Assembly (NCBI GenBank): GCA_022843905.1
Contig: JALHMT010000006.1
Span: 186,001-250,000 of the forward strand
Length of the DNA stretch: 64,000 nucleotides
Reading direction: 5' to 3'
Source: Rubrivivax sp.
GTDB taxonomy: Bacteria > Pseudomonadota > Gammaproteobacteria > Burkholderiales > Burkholderiaceae_C
Position numbers and translations under genes: made by a program. The notes beneath the pieces are model-generated. The model ran no database searches, was not told the origin of the DNA, and saw only the letters and a list, made by a program, of their open reading frames with translations. Of the stretch, positions 34,080 to 49,139 are shown piece by piece. Position 1 is the first letter of the stretch. Every line of letters begins with the position of its first letter.

Positions 34080-34838
34080 TCACAGCAGCGGCTCCGTGCG
34101 GCCGGCCACGGCGTACAGCGTGCCGCCGCCGTAGTAGGCCTGGATCTTCTCTTCCTCGAGCATGGTCACGACGTCGGACTGGCGGGTTCCGGGGACCAGG
34201 GCGAACTGGCCGCCCGTGACCGCCTCGACCCTCACCTCGCGGCGCGAGACGCGGGCGAAGTTCATCGGCACCAGCACGCGGCGGCCGGAGCCGGCCACTT
34301 CGATCTCGAGATAGCGGAACAGGTTCTCGGCGGTGTCCACCCACAGGTCGACCACCTTGCCGCCGGACACGCCGTCGGTGCCGACCACCTGCAGGCCGCG
34401 CGGATCGGTGTCGCCGCGCACGATGCCGTAGCCGGCAGCGGCGCGCATCGGAATCACCTTCGGCTGCCCTTCGTAGTCCTCGTCGGGGCGATCGGCGCGC
34501 TCTGTCCAGGCGCCGGGGCCGACACCGTCGAGCATCGGGTTGCCGGTCGGTACCAGCGGGGCGCCGGCCCAGCGGTGCGCGGGCTGCGCTGCCAGCACCT
34601 GGGTCGACGGGCTCGGGTTGGGCACCGTCACGTCGCCATGGCTGGTCTTGTAGACCTTGGGGTCCGGGATCGGCCAGCCGGAGATCTTGCCGCGGCCGCT
34701 CTCGGTCTCCATCGGGTAGCCCTCGCGGTGGTTCTCGCGCACGAGGTAATAGATCAACCCCGCGAAGAAGATCCAGAAGAGGTACAGCACGAACTGTGCA
34801 ATGTCGATGTTCTGCGTGATGGCGCCGGTGGTTCCCAT
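34080..34838 (-). CDS. puhA: Photosynthetic reaction centre H subunit
   Basis: PuhA caps the reaction centre on the cytoplasmic side and shapes proton entry to QB. The 252-residue protein has one N-terminal span (AQFVLYLFWIFFAGLIYYL), followed by RENHREGYPMETESGR, and a cytoplasmic beta domain with GGKVVDLWVDTAENLFRYLE. It is 25 bp after lhaA. Confidence 0.97.
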   Translation of the reverse strand: MGTTGAITQNIDIAQFVLYLFWIFFAGLIYYLVRENHREGYPMETESGRGKISGWPIPDPKVYKTSHGDVTVPNPSPSTQVLAAQPAHRWAGAPLVPTGNPMLDGVGPGAWTERADRPDEDYEGQPKVIPMRAAAGYGIVRGDTDPRGLQVVGTDGVSGGKVVDLWVDTAENLFRYLEIEVAGSGRRVLVPMNFARVSRREVRVEAVTGGQFALVPGTRQSDVVTMLEEEKIQAYYGGGTLYAVAGRTEPLL

Positions 34839-34863
34839 GGAGGTCTCCTTCTGAGGGCGGGGT

Positions 34864-36312
34864 CTAGCCTGGAAGGTCGGCCAGACCGAACTTGTGACCG
34901 GCCGCCCGGGTGGGCAGGCCGTGTGAGCGGACGAGCGGGCCGATCGCGATCAGCGCCGCGAACAGCAGGTAGAGCTCGATGTGGTAGACGAAGCTGTAGC
35001 CGGTGACGGGGTCCTGCAGGGCCGTGCCCAGCGCACCGTGGGTGGCCAGCGACGAGACGACGTCGCGCACGGCGCCGCCCGCGGCGATTGCCACGCCGGC
35101 CGCCGTGGCCTGCACCGCGCCCCAGGCGCCGAGTGCCAGCCCGACGTGTTCGGGCTGTTCCAGCGACATGGCGGCGGTGAGTGTGCCCACCGCGAACATG
35201 CCGGCGCCGAAGCCGATCATTGCGGTGCCGCAGCGGAACAGCCAGGGCGCGTCGAGCGGCGCGGCGAAGATCACCGCGGCGAAGGCCGGCAGCCCCACCA
35301 GCACGCCGACGGCCGCCACGCGGTAGGGGTCGCCGCCACGCGTCAGCCAGCGCGCGGCCAGCGCGAAGGCCGCCAGAGCGCCCAGTGCCATCACCGCCGT
35401 CAGGGCGCTGGTGGCGCCCACGCTGAGCTTGAGGATCTCGCCGCCGTAGGGCTCGAGCACCACGTCCTGCATGTTGAACGCTGCCGTGCCGAGGGCGACG
35501 GTCCACAGGAAGCGTCGAGCGCGGGGCTGGGCGATGAAGCTCTTCCAGCGCGGCCCGAAGGGGCTGACCGCATCGGTGACGCGGTAGCGGCGTGTCGGGT
35601 CGCGTGCTTCCTGTTTCCAGACGGCCCAGGCGTTGAAGGCCACGGCGGCCATCGCGGCGCCCTGCACCACCTGCACCAGACGAGTGGGCGTGAAGTCGGC
35701 CAGCATCAGGCCGAAGATCGCGCCGCCGCCGACCATGCCCACGAGCAGCATGACGTACATCAGGGCCACCACACGCGGACGGGCCTCGACCGGCGCGAGG
35801 TCGGTGGCCAGCGCCAGCCCGGCAGTCTGCGTGGTCTGCAGGCCGGCGCCCACGAGCAGGAAGCTCAGTGCCGCGGCGACGTGGCCGACCCACAGCCACT
35901 CGGTCAGCGTGCCCTGACCCGACAGCAGCAGCAGCGCGAAGGGCATGATGGCCAGGCCGCCGAACATCAGCAGCGAGCCCAGGCCGACGTAGGGCACGCG
36001 GCGCCAGCCGATGGGCGAGACGTAGGTGTCGGAACGGTGGCCGATGAAGGCGCGGAAGGGCGCCGCCACGATGGGCAGGGCCACCATCAGCGCCACCAGC
36101 CAGGCGGCCACGCCCAGCTCGATGATCATGACGCGGTTGAGCGTGCCCACCATCAGCGCCGTGCACATGCCCACTGTCACCTGGAACATCGACAGCCGCA
36201 TCAGCCGGCCCAGCGGCAGCTCCTTCGTCGCGGCATCGGCGAAGGGCAGGAAGCGCGGACCCAGGCGCTTCCAGTGGCGCGCGAATCGGGAGGGCTTGCT
36301 CGAGGTCGACAT
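34864..36312 (-). CDS. lhaA: LH1 assembly protein LhaA (BCD family MFS)
   Basis: A 482-residue PucC-family membrane protein. Placement directly before puhA and after bchM identifies it as LhaA, which promotes LH1 assembly. It has GTLNRVMIIELGVAAWLVAL, HRSDTYVSPIGWRRVPYVG and LEPYGGEILKLSVG. ATG 36312 is the family-like start; the open frame upstream to 36471 lies in bchM. Confidence 0.93.
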   Translation of the reverse strand: MSTSSKPSRFARHWKRLGPRFLPFADAATKELPLGRLMRLSMFQVTVGMCTALMVGTLNRVMIIELGVAAWLVALMVALPIVAAPFRAFIGHRSDTYVSPIGWRRVPYVGLGSLLMFGGLAIMPFALLLLSGQGTLTEWLWVGHVAAALSFLLVGAGLQTTQTAGLALATDLAPVEARPRVVALMYVMLLVGMVGGGAIFGLMLADFTPTRLVQVVQGAAMAAVAFNAWAVWKQEARDPTRRYRVTDAVSPFGPRWKSFIAQPRARRFLWTVALGTAAFNMQDVVLEPYGGEILKLSVGATSALTAVMALGALAAFALAARWLTRGGDPYRVAAVGVLVGLPAFAAVIFAAPLDAPWLFRCGTAMIGFGAGMFAVGTLTAAMSLEQPEHVGLALGAWGAVQATAAGVAIAAGGAVRDVVSSLATHGALGTALQDPVTGYSFVYHIELYLLFAALIAIGPLVRSHGLPTRAAGHKFGLADLPG

Positions 36313-36329
36313 CGGGGTCTCTGGCCGTC

Positions 36330-37030
36330 TCAGCGGCGCAGCAGTTCCAGCGCGTGCGACTTGTAGAAGCCGCTGGCCACGCGCTGGTGGCGCGTCTCGT
36401 TCCAGGAGGCCAGTGACGGTGACCCGCGCAGGGCCTGGGTGAGGGCGGTGTGGGCCACCGGCTCGATCCACGGCGCGCGGTCGCCGCGCGGGAACAGACG
36501 GCCCACGGTGATCATCGCGGCCAGCAGCGGCGTGCGCGGGGCGAAGGTGAAGATCATCGAGGTCGAGGTGCGGTCGGCCAGGCGCGACAGCGCTGCGACG
36601 GCGTCGGTGGCGTCGTAGTGGATGAGCGAGTCCATCGCCACCACGTGGTCGAAGTGTCCCAGGGCGGGATCGAGCATGTCGCCGCTGCGAAACTCGACCG
36701 AGCCGCCGTTCGGGATCTCGGGCAGGCGCTCGCGTGCCAGGTCGACCAGCGTGGGCGAGAGGTCGATGGCCACCACCTCGGCGCCGCGCCGCGCGGCTTC
36801 CACCGCCAGAGCCCCGGTGCCGCAGCCGGCGTCCAGGATGCGTTTGCCGCGCAGGTCCTGCGGCAGCCAGGACAGCAGCGTGCCGCGCATGCGGTCGCGG
36901 CCCTCGCGCACGGTGGCCCGGATGCGGCCCACCGGCGCGTCGGAGGTCAGGCGCGCCCAGGCCTGGACCGCCGTGCGGTCGAAGTAGTGTTCGATCTGAC
37001 CGCGACGGGTGCGGTAGCTGACGTGTTCCA

Positions 37031-37031
<1 letters not shown>
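36330..37031 (-). CDS. bchM: Mg-protoporphyrin IX O-methyltransferase
   Basis: BchM methylates the 13-propionate of Mg-protoporphyrin IX, giving the AcsF substrate. The 233-residue SAM enzyme has motif I LDAGCGTGALAVEAARRG, then VVAIDLSPTLVDLAR. It starts at ATG 37031, overlapping the bchL stop (ATGA). The N-terminal HYFDRTAVQAWARL is family-typical. Confidence 0.96.
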
Positions 37032-41773
<4,742 letters not shown>

Positions 41774-41799
<26 letters not shown>

Positions 41800-43453
41800 C
41801 GTAAAGGGTCTCGACGGTGATGGTGGCCACGCCACGTTCCCGGGCATAGCGCTCGGTGTTGCGGCGGGCCTTGCCGCGCACGAAGAAGGGAATCTTCTGA
41901 AGTTCTTTCTCGGCCTCCGGCGCCCAGCGCGGGTCGACCGGGCCGACAGGCTGTGCGGCGGCCTGCACCACCGCAGCGGTGGCAAGCACGGCCGCCGGCG
42001 CGCTGCTCATGGCCGCTTCGATGGCGGCTGCTGCCAGCACGGCGGTGGGCTGCGAGCCGGCCTCGGCGGCGGGTGCGGGCTCTGCGGCGCTGCGCGGGGT
42101 GTTGGCCGAGCCCAGGTGCGACGGCGCCGCGTCGCCGTGGAATTCGAAGTCGTCGCGGAACATGTGCAGCAGGTGCTCTTCCAGGCCCATCATCAGCGGG
42201 TGCACCCAGGTGTCGAACATCACGTTCGCACCTTCGATGCCCATCTGCGGCGCGTAGCGGGCCGGGAAGTCCTGCACGTGCACGGGGGCAGAGATGACGG
42301 CACAGGGCAGGCCCAGGCGCTTGGCGATGTGGCGCTCCATCTGCGTGCCCAGCACCAGTTCCGGGTGGGCCTCGGCAATGGCGGCCTCGACCTCGAGATA
42401 GTCGTCGCTGATCAGCGGCTCGACGCCGTAGCGCTTGGCGGCGTCGCGGATCTCGCGTGCGAACTCGCGGCTGTAGGTGCCCAGGCCGACGACGGTGAAG
42501 CCCATCTCGTCGGCAGCCACCCGGGCTGCGGCCACGGCATGCGTGGCGTCGCCGAAGACGAAGACGCGCTTGCCGGTGAGGTAGGTGCTGTCGACCGACT
42601 TCGAATACCAGCGCGCACGCCCGTCGGTCAGGGCCAGGGCGGCCGTGCCGTCGACGCCGGCCAGTTCAGCCACGCGGCGGATGAAGTCGCGCGTGGCGCC
42701 CAGGCCGATCGGCACGATGTCCACGCGCGGCTGCTTCCAGGTGCGCTCCAGCCACTGCGCGGCGACGCCGGCCACTTCCGGGTACAGCACGACGTTGAAG
42801 TCGGCGTCGGGCAGGCGCTTCAGGTCGGCCGGGGTGGCGTTCATCGGCGCGACCACGTTCACGTCGACGCCCATCGAGGCCAGCAGGCCGGTGACTTCCT
42901 TGACGTCGTCGCGGTGGCGGAAGCCCAGGGCCGTGGGGCCGAGCAGGTTGCAGCTCGGCCGACGACCTTCGGCGCGGGCCGGGCGGGTCAGCATCGGCGG
43001 GGTGCCGGCGGCCGGCTTGGCCAGCGTGCGCACGAGCTGGTAGAAGGTCTCGGCCGCGCCCCAGTTTTCCTTGCGCTGGTAAGACGGCAACTCGAGCGCG
43101 ATGACGGGGATGGGCAGGTGCAGCGCTTCGGCCAGACCGCCTGGATCGTCCTGGATCAGCTCGGCAGTGCACGACGCGCCGACGATCATGGCCTGCGGCT
43201 GGAAGCGGTCGTAGGCCTGGCGCACCGAGGACTTGAAGAGATCGGCCGTGTCACCGCCCAGGTCGCGCGCCTGGAAGGTGGTGTAGGTGACCGGCGGGCG
43301 CTCGGCCCGGCGCTCGATCATCGTGAACAGCAGGTCGGCGTAGGTGTCACCCTGCGGCGCGTGCAGCACGTAGTGCAGTTCGCGCATGGCCGTGGCCACG
43401 CGCATCGCTCCCACGTGGGGCGGTCCTTCGTAGGTCCAGAGGGTCAGTTGCAT
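41774..43453 (-). CDS. bchB: Dark protochlorophyllide reductase subunit B
   Basis: BchB is the NifK-like subunit that with BchN reduces protochlorophyllide ring D. It begins [20 protein letters not shown], shows [17 protein letters not shown], and ends with the small C-terminal domain [19 protein letters not shown]. Between the catalytic core and this domain is an Ala/Pro-rich stretch of about 65 residues (roughly 435-500), longer than I expect for the family. Total 559 residues. Confidence 0.96.
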
Positions 43454-43472
43454 GGGTCGTCTCGCGGCGCGA

Positions 43473-45351
<1,879 letters not shown>

Positions 45352-45538
45352 TTAAGAAAGACTGACGATACCGTTCGACCCATGCTGGCAGAACCCTCCG
45401 CCCCACTCAGACCGGTGCCCGGCGCTTCGCGTGCAACGGCGCCGGGGCTGCGAATTCGCTGCCGCATCCTCGTTTCCGAGGCGCGTCAATGAGTCTTCCT
45501 TGCTGCACTGCGGCGGCCCTTCAGGAAACAACGGGGCC

Positions 45539-45580
45539 TGTTAAACACGCTTTGACACCCCGTCGCAACAGGCGTACAAA
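45539..45580 (+). promoter_or_regulatory. Putative promoter of aerR-ppsR
   Basis: TTGACA (45552-45557), 17 bp, TACAAA (45575-45580). Upstream TGT at 45539 and ACA at 45555 make a TGT-N13-ACA, one base too wide for a standard PpsR box. The transcript would have a leader of about 150 nt to the GTG at 45738. The rest of 45287-45737 holds nothing else I can support. Confidence 0.5.
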
Positions 45581-45737
45581 CCAGTCCACCGATGCACAGC
45601 CCCGCCTTTTCGACGAAGGATGGGCTCGAACTCCAGGCCTCTCGGACCCGCCCCGGCTGCACGCGACAGCGTCACCCTCGTCGAGCCCTTGTTCCCAGCA
45701 GGACGCCAGCGGCATCACACAACCGAGGAGACGCGGC

Positions 45738-46643
45738 GTGACAGACCTGAATGAATTGCGCAAGTCCGGCCGGCTGACCGGCCAACCCGACGACACCTGG
45801 CTGCGCCACGATCGCGTGGAAGGGGCTGCCAACGCGGGTCGCCTGTCCGGTCCGCGTGCCGTCAGTGCCGCGCGCATCGAAACCCTTTTCCGCACCATCG
45901 AGACGGAGATCATTCCCCGCCTGATGCTGCTGCACGGCGAAGGCGGTGCAGTGCAGCGGCCGTCCGCAGACGCCTCACTGGTCATCGAAGAGTCCCACGT
46001 CGTCGAGTTCGCCGACCTTGCGCTCAAGGGCGACGCCGCGGCAGGCGGCTACCTCGAGGCACTGCTGCTGCGCGGCGCGCCGCTCGAAGCCATCTATCTG
46101 AACCTGCTGGCTCCAGCCGCCCGCCGCCTGGGCGACCTGTGGAGCGCCGACCTGTGCGAGTTCACCGACGTCACCGTGGCACTCGGCCGCATGCAGGCGC
46201 TGCTGCGCGGCCTGTCGGCCGACATGAAGCTGCCGCGCAGCGCGGCCGCCAGCGGCCGCCGTGTGCTCTTCGTGCCCGCTCCCGGAGAACAGCACACCTT
46301 CGGTCTGTCCATGGTCTGCGACTTCTTCCGCGCCGGCGGCTGGGACGTCTGGACCGAAGCCCCCGCGCCCGCCGACACCGTGATCTCCCTGGTGCAGGAG
46401 CGCTGGTTCGACCTGGTCGGTTTTTCGATGGGCCATGACCGCGGCATAGCACCCACGGTCGAGCTGATCCGCGGCATCCGCAAGGCCTCGCACAACCGGG
46501 CCGTCAAGATCCTGGTGGGTGGTCCCCTGCTCATCGACCGACCGCAGATCGCCACGCTCGTCGACGCCGACGGCATGGCACTCGACGCGGCTCAGGCCAT
46601 GTCCGTGGCCGATGAAATGGTCAGCGCCCGCCCAGCAGTCTAG
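45738..46643 (+). CDS. aerR: AerR/PpaA-type B12-binding photosynthesis regulator
   Basis: A 301-residue cobalamin-binding regulator of the PpaA/AerR family, known to bind B12 and modulate CrtJ/PpsR. A helical domain (about 85-165, with LLAPAARRLGDLW and FTDVTVALGRMQ) precedes a B12-binding Rossmann domain with APGEQHTFGLSMV at 181-193; His186 is in an E-x-H-x-x-G motif instead of the classical D-x-H-x-x-G. GTG 45738 follows GAGGAG. The frame is open for 83 more codons upstream, so a longer form, as in Rhodobacter AerR, cannot be excluded. Its TAG abuts the ppsR start. Confidence 0.9.
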   Translation: MTDLNELRKSGRLTGQPDDTWLRHDRVEGAANAGRLSGPRAVSAARIETLFRTIETEIIPRLMLLHGEGGAVQRPSADASLVIEESHVVEFADLALKGDAAAGGYLEALLLRGAPLEAIYLNLLAPAARRLGDLWSADLCEFTDVTVALGRMQALLRGLSADMKLPRSAAASGRRVLFVPAPGEQHTFGLSMVCDFFRAGGWDVWTEAPAPADTVISLVQERWFDLVGFSMGHDRGIAPTVELIRGIRKASHNRAVKILVGGPLLIDRPQIATLVDADGMALDAAQAMSVADEMVSARPAV

Positions 46644-48152
46644 GTGAGCGCGGACTTCACCCACCCAGAAGCGTTCAAAGCAGTGAAGACGGTGAAGCGT
46701 GTCGACGGGCTTGGCGAGCCGTCGCGCCGCGCATTCCAGTCGCCCAAGAAGTCTCTGGACGCTCTCGACGCCGAGGAGGCGGGCGGGCTGATCGAGGCCG
46801 CATCCGATCTGGCCCTCGTGCTCGACAGGAAGGGCGTCATCCAGGATCTGGCCGTGGGCAGTGATGACATGCCGCTGGCCGGCGCGTCGGACTGGATCGG
46901 CCGCCCCTGGGTCGACATCGTCGCCGTCGACAGCCGCCCCAAGGTCGAGTCGCTGCTGAACGACACCGCGGCCAAGGCTGCCGATGCGCGCCGCTGGCGC
47001 CACATCAACCACCCGATGCTGGGCGGAGCCGACCTGCCCATCCTGTGTTCGGCGGTCACCGTCGGCCCGCGCGGCCGCGTTGTCGTCATCGGCCGCGACC
47101 TGCGCGCGTTGGCGGCCGTGCAACAACGCCTGGTCGACGCACAGCATGCGCTGGAGCGCGACTACTGGCGTCTGCGTCACCTCGAGACGCGCTACCGCCT
47201 GCTGTTCGACATTTCGCCCGAGGCCATCCTCATCGTCGATGTGCTCAGCGGCAAGGTGATGGAAGCCAACCCCGCGGCGCTGGAACTGCTGGGCATGGCG
47301 CAGCGCCGCATCGTCGGGCAGGCGTTTCCCGTGGGCCTGGACGACAAGGGCGGTCGGGCGGTCGCCGCCATGCTGGCACGCGTGCGCAGTTCCGGCCGCA
47401 GCGACGAGGTCAAGGTGCGCCACCCCAAGGGCCTGGGCGACATCACGCTGCACGCCGCCATCTTCAAGCAGGAAGACGCGCAGCACTTCCTGGTGCGCCT
47501 GGTGTCGGTGCAGCCGCAGACGGTCACGGCCAGGGCCGGTCAGCAGGCCTTCATGCAGGTGATCGAGAACGCTCCCGACGGCTTCGTCGTCACCGACCCC
47601 GAGGGCCGCGTCCTGCAAGCCAACGCAGCCTTCGTCGAACTGACGCAGCTCACCAGCGACAACCAGCTGCGCGGGCAATCACTGGACCGCTGGCTGGCCC
47701 GGCCCGGTGTCGATCTCAACGTCATGCTCGCTACCCTGCGCCAGCAGGGCTCGGTGCGGCTGTTCAACACCAGCATGCGCGGCGAGCACGGTGCGGTGGC
47801 CGAGGTCGAGATCTCGGGTGTTTCCGTGCTCGAAGGCGAAACCCCCTGCCTGGGCTTCACCGTACGCCATATCGGGCGTCGGCTGACCACCGACTCCCAG
47901 GCCGCCAAGTCCGCGCCCCGCTCGGTGGAGCAGCTGGCCCAGCTCGTCGGCCGCATGCCCCTGAAGGACCTGGTGCGCGAGTCCACCGACCTCATCGAGC
48001 AGCTGTGCATCGAGGCGGCGCTCGAACTGACCCAGGACAACCGCGCGTCTGCCGCCGAGATGCTGGGTCTGTCGCGCCAGAGCCTGTACGTCAAGCTGCG
48101 CCGTTACGGCCTGGGCGATCTGAACAGCGGCGACGGCGCCACGAACCGCTGA
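46644..48152 (+). CDS. ppsR: PpsR/CrtJ aerobic/light repressor, canonical copy
   Basis: A 502-residue PpsR: N-terminal region with IEAASDLALVLDRKGVIQDLAVG, two PAS domains (about 175-290 and 300-410), and a Fis-type HTH at 455-490 reading AAEMLGLSRQSLYVKLRRYGL, the standard PpsR recognition helix. Cys455 at the HTH entrance is placed like the redox-sensitive Cys of CrtJ/PpsR. The GTG start directly follows the aerR stop, so the antirepressor and repressor are coupled. This copy, rather than the phytochrome-linked one, should bind the TGT-N12-ACA sites. Confidence 0.96.
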   Translation: MSADFTHPEAFKAVKTVKRVDGLGEPSRRAFQSPKKSLDALDAEEAGGLIEAASDLALVLDRKGVIQDLAVGSDDMPLAGASDWIGRPWVDIVAVDSRPKVESLLNDTAAKAADARRWRHINHPMLGGADLPILCSAVTVGPRGRVVVIGRDLRALAAVQQRLVDAQHALERDYWRLRHLETRYRLLFDISPEAILIVDVLSGKVMEANPAALELLGMAQRRIVGQAFPVGLDDKGGRAVAAMLARVRSSGRSDEVKVRHPKGLGDITLHAAIFKQEDAQHFLVRLVSVQPQTVTARAGQQAFMQVIENAPDGFVVTDPEGRVLQANAAFVELTQLTSDNQLRGQSLDRWLARPGVDLNVMLATLRQQGSVRLFNTSMRGEHGAVAEVEISGVSVLEGETPCLGFTVRHIGRRLTTDSQAAKSAPRSVEQLAQLVGRMPLKDLVRESTDLIEQLCIEAALELTQDNRASAAEMLGLSRQSLYVKLRRYGLGDLNSGDGATNR

Positions 48153-48160
48153 CACCGACC

Positions 48161-48174
48161 GGGGCTGCAGCCCC
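48161..48174. terminator. Weak palindrome after ppsR
   Basis: GGGGCTGCAGCCCC followed by TTTGT. It is short and only partly terminator-like; it overlaps nothing coding and separates ppsR from the bchG promoter. Confidence 0.3.
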
Positions 48175-48176
48175 TT

Positions 48177-48242
48177 TGTCGCTTCGGGTTGACCTTCAAA
48201 GCGTAAACCCAAGTTGACACAGCAGGACGTCGGGACAAGAAT
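48177..48242 (+). promoter_or_regulatory. bchG promoter region with two near-match PpsR boxes
   Basis: TGT-N12-ACC (48177-48194) and CGT-N12-ACA (48202-48219) are each one base off consensus, separated by 7 bp. The second ends in TTGACA (48214-48219). AAGAAT (48237-48242) lies 17 bp on as a possible -10; if used, transcription would begin around 48249. Confidence 0.55.
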
Positions 48243-49137
48243 GTCCCGCATGGCCCGCCCTGCGATTTCGGCTGTTGCCGAACTGTTCAAGCCGATCACC
48301 TGGTTCCCACCGATGTGGGCCTTCGGCTGCGGTGTGGTCGCATCGGGCCTGCCGCTGGGTGACCGCTGGGTGCTCATCGTGCTGGGCATCCTGCTGGCCG
48401 GCCCGATGGTGTGCGCCACGAGCCAGGCCGTGAACGACTGGTTCGATCGCCACGTCGATGCCATCAACGAACCCAACCGTCCCATCCCCTCGGGGCGCAT
48501 CCCCGGGCGCTGGGGCCTGTACATCGCCATCGGCTGGACCGTGGTGTCGCTGCTGTGGTCGATGGCGCTCGGCCTGTGGGGTTTCCTGGCCGCCGCGCTG
48601 GGCCTCGTGCTGGCCTGGGCCTACAGCGCGCCGCCGGTGCGCCTGAAGCGCAACGGCTGGTGGGGCAACGCCGCCTGTGCCGTCAGCTATGAAGGCCTGG
48701 CCTGGGTGACCGGTGCGGCGGTGATGGCCTGGGGCACGATGCCGCATTCCAATTCGCTGCTGCTGGCCGCGCTGTACAGCGCCGGTGCGCACGGCATCAT
48801 GACGCTCAACGACTTCAAGTCGGTCGAAGGCGACAAGCGCATGGGCATCGGCTCGCTGCCGGTGCGCCTGGGCATCGATCGCGCCGCGCTGACGGCCTGC
48901 TGGATCATGCTGCTGCCGCAGGTCGTCGTGATCGGCCTCCTGCTGCACTGGCAGACGCCCTGGCATGCCGCCGGCGTGACGGCGCTCGTCATCGGACAGG
49001 TGCTGATGATGAGGCGTTTCGTCGCCGATCCGCGGGCACAGGCCACCTGGTACAGCGGCTTCGGCGTGCCCTTGTTCGTGCTGGGCATGCTGGTCAGCGC
49101 TTTCGCCTTGCGCGCAGTCGCGTCAGCGGGGGCCTGA
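48241..49137 (+). CDS. bchG: Bacteriochlorophyll synthase
   Basis: BchG esterifies bacteriochlorophyllide a with geranylgeranyl (later reduced to phytyl) diphosphate. The 298-residue UbiA-type membrane enzyme has the Asp motif NDWFDRHVDAINEPNRPIPSG and the second NDFKSVEGDKRMG. ATG 48241 is used; ATG 48250 (MARPAIS) is possible and would fit a near-leaderless transcript from the promoter above. It is 2 bp from the next gene. Confidence 0.97.
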   Translation: MSRMARPAISAVAELFKPITWFPPMWAFGCGVVASGLPLGDRWVLIVLGILLAGPMVCATSQAVNDWFDRHVDAINEPNRPIPSGRIPGRWGLYIAIGWTVVSLLWSMALGLWGFLAAALGLVLAWAYSAPPVRLKRNGWWGNAACAVSYEGLAWVTGAAVMAWGTMPHSNSLLLAALYSAGAHGIMTLNDFKSVEGDKRMGIGSLPVRLGIDRAALTACWIMLLPQVVVIGLLLHWQTPWHAAGVTALVIGQVLMMRRFVADPRAQATWYSGFGVPLFVLGMLVSAFALRAVASAGA

Positions 49138-49139
49138 GC

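Noticed and set aside
31196-34219. A 1007-codon plus-strand frame across puhE, acsF, puhC and puhB
   Set aside because: It runs antisense through several certain genes and the repeats; no recognisable protein features.
45539-45557. PpsR box before aerR
   Set aside because: The spacing is TGT-N13-ACA, one base wider than the known N12 palindrome, so it is reported only as part of a putative promoter.
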